NCBI GenBank assembly: GCA_015062245.1
Contig: SUVA01000001.1
Location: forward strand, 76,856-140,855
Direction of reading: 5' to 3'
From: Alphaproteobacteria bacterium
GTDB taxonomy: Bacteria > Pseudomonadota > Alphaproteobacteria > CAAHEQ01 > UBA3637
Length of the DNA: 64,000 bases
Part shown: positions 59,433 to 64,000 of the stretch, piece after piece
Layout: every line of letters begins with the position of its first letter
Numbering within the stretch: position 1 is the stretch's first letter
Made by a program: the position numbers and the translations under genes
Notes under the pieces: generated by a model
Told to the model about the DNA's origin: nothing
The model's database searches: none
What the model saw: only the letters and a program-made list of their open reading frames with translations

Positions 59433-60735
59433 GTAAGATAACCGTAAATACGGTCCCTTTTTCCTGTGAACTTTGAACTTCAATGCGTCCGTTATAACGT
59501 TGGATGATTTGTTGGGCGATACTTAAACCCAAACCGGTTCCTTCCACTTGATGATTGGGGTGATTTCCACGATAAAAACGATCAAAGATATGGGGAATTT
59601 CCGATTTATCAATAACTGGGCCTTGATTTTGAATACTGACACACAATGTTTTATTTTGTTGAAAAATTTGAATCTGAATTTCTTTGTTTTTATCTCCGTA
59701 TTTGACGGCGTTTTCCAATATATTTTGAAACAGATGGTATAAATCTGTTTGTCTGGCATGAATATAACTTTGTTTTTTATCGCACTTTAAAATAAAGTTT
59801 TGATTTTTTTCTTTGGCTTTTGTTTTTAATTCCGATATCAGTTGTTTTAGTACCTGATTGACGGATAGATTCACTTTTGGGCCGAAATCCGTTTGTTGAC
59901 GGGCTAATTTTAACAAACATTGAACCAGATTTGTCATATGGGCGGATTGATTGGCAATCAGGGATAAAAATTCCTGTTGGGCCTTTGGGTCATCTTTGGC
60001 GGGCCCTTGTAAAGTTTCAACTGCACCGCAAATGACAGCCAATGGTGTTTTCAGTTCATGGCTGGCATTGGCAAAAAAATCATTTTGTTTTTGATGAAAC
60101 AGTTTAAAATCGGTAATTTCATGTAATAAAATTTCAACAACACCGCCTTTTTGAGTGGGGGCAGGTAATTTATCCAAGCGCACCTGAAAAAAACGTTCAT
60201 TGTTTTGCCATTCAAAAACCTGAGGTTCTTTTTTGATTTTAGTATAGGCTTTTTTAAAAAGTTCGTTTTTTGTTAAAATTTTTAAATTATGATCAGTAAA
60301 TAAATTTTCGGCCGCTGTGTTTAAAAAAACAGCCTTTTTTTTATCATCCAAAATAATAATCGGGTCGGGCAGGTTGGTTAGTATATGGGCATCGGACAAG
60401 GCTTGTTGTTGCCAAATGCGACTGGCCGTTTGAAAAGCACGCATTAAACGGTTGGATGAAAACAGGCTTCGGCGGAATATGGGTTGCTCTTTACCAAAGT
60501 TAGTGGCCCATTGATTTAAATAGTTGATAAAGTTATCCAAATCCTTAAAAACCAAGACGATAATACCGGCGCTGATGGCCCAAAAACACGATAAAGAAAC
60601 AACAGCCGAAATCCATGACAGCTTTCCCAAAACCATTAAAAAAAGCAAAATCAACACCGCCGGAATGTTAATAATCCAGGTGCGGGCGGCCAATTTAAAT
60701 ATATAATCTTTTATTTTTACTTTCTTTTTTTTCAT
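59419..60735 (-). CDS. PhoR-like sensor histidine kinase
   Basis: Two N-terminal TM helices, PAS-like region, HisKA FFANASHELKTPLAVICG, HATPase IFDRFYRG...GTGLGLSIAQQI. Confidence 0.87.
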   Translation of the reverse strand: MKKKKVKIKDYIFKLAARTWIINIPAVLILLFLMVLGKLSWISAVVSLSCFWAISAGIIVLVFKDLDNFINYLNQWATNFGKEQPIFRRSLFSSNRLMRAFQTASRIWQQQALSDAHILTNLPDPIIILDDKKKAVFLNTAAENLFTDHNLKILTKNELFKKAYTKIKKEPQVFEWQNNERFFQVRLDKLPAPTQKGGVVEILLHEITDFKLFHQKQNDFFANASHELKTPLAVICGAVETLQGPAKDDPKAQQEFLSLIANQSAHMTNLVQCLLKLARQQTDFGPKVNLSVNQVLKQLISELKTKAKEKNQNFILKCDKKQSYIHARQTDLYHLFQNILENAVKYGDKNKEIQIQIFQQNKTLCVSIQNQGPVIDKSEIPHIFDRFYRGNHPNHQVEGTGLGLSIAQQIIQRYNGRIEVQSSQEKGTVFTVILPISN

Positions 60736-60775
60736 AAATCCAGTATAATACAATTTTATAAAAAAGGAAAGTAAA

Positions 60776-63358
60776 ATGTCATCTGATAAAGTAACGCCGT
60801 TGATGGAACAGTATTTAAAAACAAAACAACAATATCCGGATTGTTTGTTATTTTATCGGATGGGCGATTTTTATGAATTGTTTTTTTCGGATGCTTATCA
60901 GGCATCATCGGCATTGGATATTGTTTTAACCTATCGTGGCACATATATGGGTGAAAAAATACCCATGTGTGGGGTACCGTTTCATGCCTATGAAAATTAT
61001 TTGGTGCGTTTGGTAAAGGCCGGCTATAAGGTGGCCATTTGTGAACAGGTGGAAAGTCCGGCTGAGGCCAAAAAACGTGGTTATAAGGCTGTTGTTAAAA
61101 GGGAGGTTGTTCGGATTGTAACGGCCGGCACTTTAACTGATGATGCTTTATTAAATTCACGCCGACATAATTATTTGGTATCTGTGGCCGATGGCGGATT
61201 AAATTTGGGTGTGGCTTGGGTGGATATGTCCACAGGTGATTTTTTTGTTCAAAAAACGGATGTTGGGGGATTAGGGGCTGTTTTGGCCCGATTGGAAGCC
61301 AGTGAAGTGGTTTTGTCCGAAGAATTTTGTGATAAAAAAGGCTTTGTTTGGGATACGGCCTATGGCCAATTGACCCAATTATCGCCCAGTGATTTTCATA
61401 CTTCTTTACATTCGGATGTTGTTCAAAAATACCCCAGCTTTGACAAAGGCGAACAGTTGGCCATTGGTGTTTTGTTAAAATATATTCATAACACCCAAAA
61501 AGGTCAAATGCCGTTATTAAACGAAGTTCAACAAATTCAGGATGTTCAATTGATGCAAATTGATCGGGCCACCCGTCGCAGTTTGGAATTGACCTCCACT
61601 TTATCCGATGAAAAAGGGGCCAAAAGTTTATTATCCGTTTTGGACAGAACCAACACCGGTGCCGGTGCCCGATTGATGAGTACGTGGCTTTCTTCACCTT
61701 TGATGGATTTGGATCAAATCAATTTCAGATTGGATATGGTCGGCTTTTTTAAAGATAATCCTTTGGTGCTGATTCAGGCCAAAAATATATTAAAAGAAGT
61801 GCCGGATATGGAAAGGGCTTTGGCCCGTTTATCCGTTGCCCGTGGTGGCCCCAGGGATATGTTGGCCATTGTTTCGGGGTTAAAGTTGATTCCGCTTTTA
61901 CGTTCGGAATTGAATGCCGAATTTGTACCCGACAGTTTGACTTGGCAAAAAAAACAAATGGGCGAACACACCTCTTTGGTGGGGGATATTTCACACGCTT
62001 TGTTGGATGAAGTACCTTTGTTGGCCCGTGACGGCGGTTTTGTACGTTCGGGATATCATGCCGACTTGGATGAATTACAAAATATGAAAAAGAATGCCAA
62101 AAAAATGTTGGCGGATTTACAGGCAAAATATACCCAAAAAACAGGCATACAAAATTTAAAAGTTACTTTTAATAATTTGTTGGGCTATTTTATTGAGGTG
62201 CCGGCCCGTTTGGCTCAACCTTTGTTGGATAATAAAGAAATGGGCTTTATTCACCGCCAAACAATGGTGAACTGTGTGCGTTTCACAACGGTTGAATTGG
62301 GGGAATTGGAAACCAAGATTTTGCATGCTGATGAAAAAGCAATTGCTTTGGAATTGGAAATTTATGAACAGTTGCGTGAACGCATTTTATCCCAAAGTGA
62401 TGCGATTTTATCGGCCACAAAGGCTTTGGCCACGGTGGATGTGTGTGTGGCTTTGGCCGATTTGGCTTTGGAACAAAATTGGACTCGTCCTGTTTTGACT
62501 CAGGGGCGTGAATTTGAAATTAAATCCGGCCGTCATCCGGTGGTGGAATACGCTTTGGCCAAAGAACACAAAACCTTTATTCCCAACGATTGCAATTTGA
62601 ATGACAATAATAATTTATGGTTATTGACGGGGCCGAATATGGCGGGTAAAAGTACCTTTTTGCGTCAAAATGCCTTGATGGTTGTGCTGGCTCAGATGGG
62701 GTCTTTTGTGCCGGCCGAAAGTGCCACCATCGGTTTGGTGGATAAATTATTTTCCCGTGTGGGGGCCAGTGATGATTTGGCCCGTGGGCGTTCCACTTTT
62801 ATGGTGGAAATGGTGGAAGTAGCGGCTATTTTAAATAATGCCACTGATAAATCTTTGGTGATTTTGGATGAAGTCGGCCGTGGCACAGCCACTTTTGACG
62901 GTTTGTCTATTGCTTGGGCCACGGTGGAATATTTGCATAATTATAATCAGGCCAGGGCGTTATTTGCTACACACTATCATGAATTGACGGCTTTGGATAA
63001 AAGGTTGAATCGGGTATCGTTGCATACCATGCGTGTGAAAGAATGGCAAGGTGAGATTGTCTTTTTGCACGAAGTCGGATCAGGGGCTGTGGATCGTTCC
63101 TATGGGATTCACGTGGCCCGTTTGGCGGGATTACCGCAAAGCGTTTTAACCAGATCTGAACAGGTTTTGGATCAGTTGGAAGAAAAAAAAGCCGCCCAAA
63201 AACCGCTGTTTGAAGATTTGCCTTTGTTTGCCACCATTGAAAAATCCGCCCCAAAAGAAAGTGAAACAGATAAAAAACTGCGTTCTTTGGATGTGGATAA
63301 CTTATCCCCACGGGAAGCTTTGGATATTTTATATCAATTAAAAAGGGAGTTAAAATGA
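60776..63358 (+). CDS. mutS: DNA mismatch repair protein MutS
   Basis: [65 protein letters not shown]. Confidence 0.98.
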   Translation: MSSDKVTPLMEQYLKTKQQYPDCLLFYRMGDFYELFFSDAYQASSALDIVLTYRGTYMGEKIPMCGVPFHAYENYLVRLVKAGYKVAICEQVESPAEAKKRGYKAVVKREVVRIVTAGTLTDDALLNSRRHNYLVSVADGGLNLGVAWVDMSTGDFFVQKTDVGGLGAVLARLEASEVVLSEEFCDKKGFVWDTAYGQLTQLSPSDFHTSLHSDVVQKYPSFDKGEQLAIGVLLKYIHNTQKGQMPLLNEVQQIQDVQLMQIDRATRRSLELTSTLSDEKGAKSLLSVLDRTNTGAGARLMSTWLSSPLMDLDQINFRLDMVGFFKDNPLVLIQAKNILKEVPDMERALARLSVARGGPRDMLAIVSGLKLIPLLRSELNAEFVPDSLTWQKKQMGEHTSLVGDISHALLDEVPLLARDGGFVRSGYHADLDELQNMKKNAKKMLADLQAKYTQKTGIQNLKVTFNNLLGYFIEVPARLAQPLLDNKEMGFIHRQTMVNCVRFTTVELGELETKILHADEKAIALELEIYEQLRERILSQSDAILSATKALATVDVCVALADLALEQNWTRPVLTQGREFEIKSGRHPVVEYALAKEHKTFIPNDCNLNDNNNLWLLTGPNMAGKSTFLRQNALMVVLAQMGSFVPAESATIGLVDKLFSRVGASDDLARGRSTFMVEMVEVAAILNNATDKSLVILDEVGRGTATFDGLSIAWATVEYLHNYNQARALFATHYHELTALDKRLNRVSLHTMRVKEWQGEIVFLHEVGSGAVDRSYGIHVARLAGLPQSVLTRSEQVLDQLEEKKAAQKPLFEDLPLFATIEKSAPKESETDKKLRSLDVDNLSPREALDILYQLKRELK

Positions 63359-63591
63359 AACAATTTTTGTATCAATTATTGGCACTGACTTTTTCTTTAA
63401 CGGTTTTGATATTGATTTTTCAATTGATGTGGATATTGGTCATACCGGCTTTAATCGTATTTTTGGGAATTTGGGCAATCAACGGTATGAAAAAATATTG
63501 GGAAAAAGGCAAGATTCCCCCGTCCGCCACAGGGCCCATCCGTCCCCACCAAGTGATTGATGTGGAATACAGGGAAGTGGAAAAAGAATAA
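63355..63591 (+). CDS. Small membrane protein
   Basis: Hydrophobic N-terminal helices; overlaps mutS (ATGA). Confidence 0.65.
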   Translation: MKQFLYQLLALTFSLTVLILIFQLMWILVIPALIVFLGIWAINGMKKYWEKGKIPPSATGPIRPHQVIDVEYREVEKE

Positions 63592-63679
63592 AATATGACA
63601 TTTTTATGACAAAATTGTTGCATTTTTGTGACAACTTGTGTATGATACCTTTGTTGTTTAATTCAAACAAAGGAAAAAA

Positions 63680-64000
63680 ATGAAAAAATTATCTATTATT
63701 TTAGGGGGGCTGTTTGTGGCCTCTGTCGCTCAAGCGGGTGGTTATCAATTAAATGATTATTCTGTAACCGGTTTAGGGCGTTCTTATGCCGGTCAAGGTA
63801 TCATGGGGGACGATTATTCGGCTATTGCTTTTAACCCCGCCGGTATGACTTTGATGAAAAGATCAGGTATTCAAACAGGTTTAAGCTTTGTGAATTTGAA
63901 TGCCGATGTTGAAAGTATTGATTCCAGATACGCCAATCAACACAAAAAAATGGATTTTTGGGTGCCGATTCCTCAATTTTTTGCCCAATATAATTTAAAT
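63680..64000 (+). CDS. FadL/OmpP1-family outer membrane protein, partial
   Basis: MKKLSIILGGLFVASVAQAGGYQLNDYSVTGLGRSYAGQGIMGDDYSAIAFNPAGMTLM...; runs off window end. Confidence 0.8.
   Translation, partial: MKKLSIILGGLFVASVAQAGGYQLNDYSVTGLGRSYAGQGIMGDDYSAIAFNPAGMTLMKRSGIQTGLSFVNLNADVESIDSRYANQHKKMDFWVPIPQFFAQYNLN

Overview
The window looks like a chromosomal segment of a low-GC alphaproteobacterium. Identification is by protein families and gene neighbourhoods only; no search was run. Housekeeping genes include proS, thrS, recA, rpsO-pnp, map, gatCAB, htpG, lepA, parC, dnaQ, rsmG-parA-parB, holA-lptE, miaA, mutS, fba-rpe-phoB and a PhoR-like kinase. RNA features are seven tRNAs and RNase P RNA (rnpB). 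A likely origin region (about 50.2-53.3 kb) combines an AT-rich intergenic segment carrying DnaA-box-like 9-mers with four identical 16-bp parS palindromes. The most interesting signals are: (1) a family of three type-IV-pilin-like proteins with an unusual GRSM(V/L)EML N-terminus and Cys-rich or C-type-lectin-like C-termini; the last ~30 codons of one look like a diversity-generating-retroelement variable region, with hairpins just downstream; (2) a ~160-nt structured element present twice (46411-46572 and 51390-51545), each copy ending in a terminator-like hairpin just upstream of an envelope/surface gene, a candidate new structured leader RNA; (3) a PHP phosphoesterase / 4-alpha-glucanotransferase fusion; (4) a coiled-coil membrane protein translationally coupled to MazE/MazF with palindromic operator-like sites; (5) tRNA-end duplications marking possible integration sites; (6) a decayed APH-kinase paralogue beside an intact copy.
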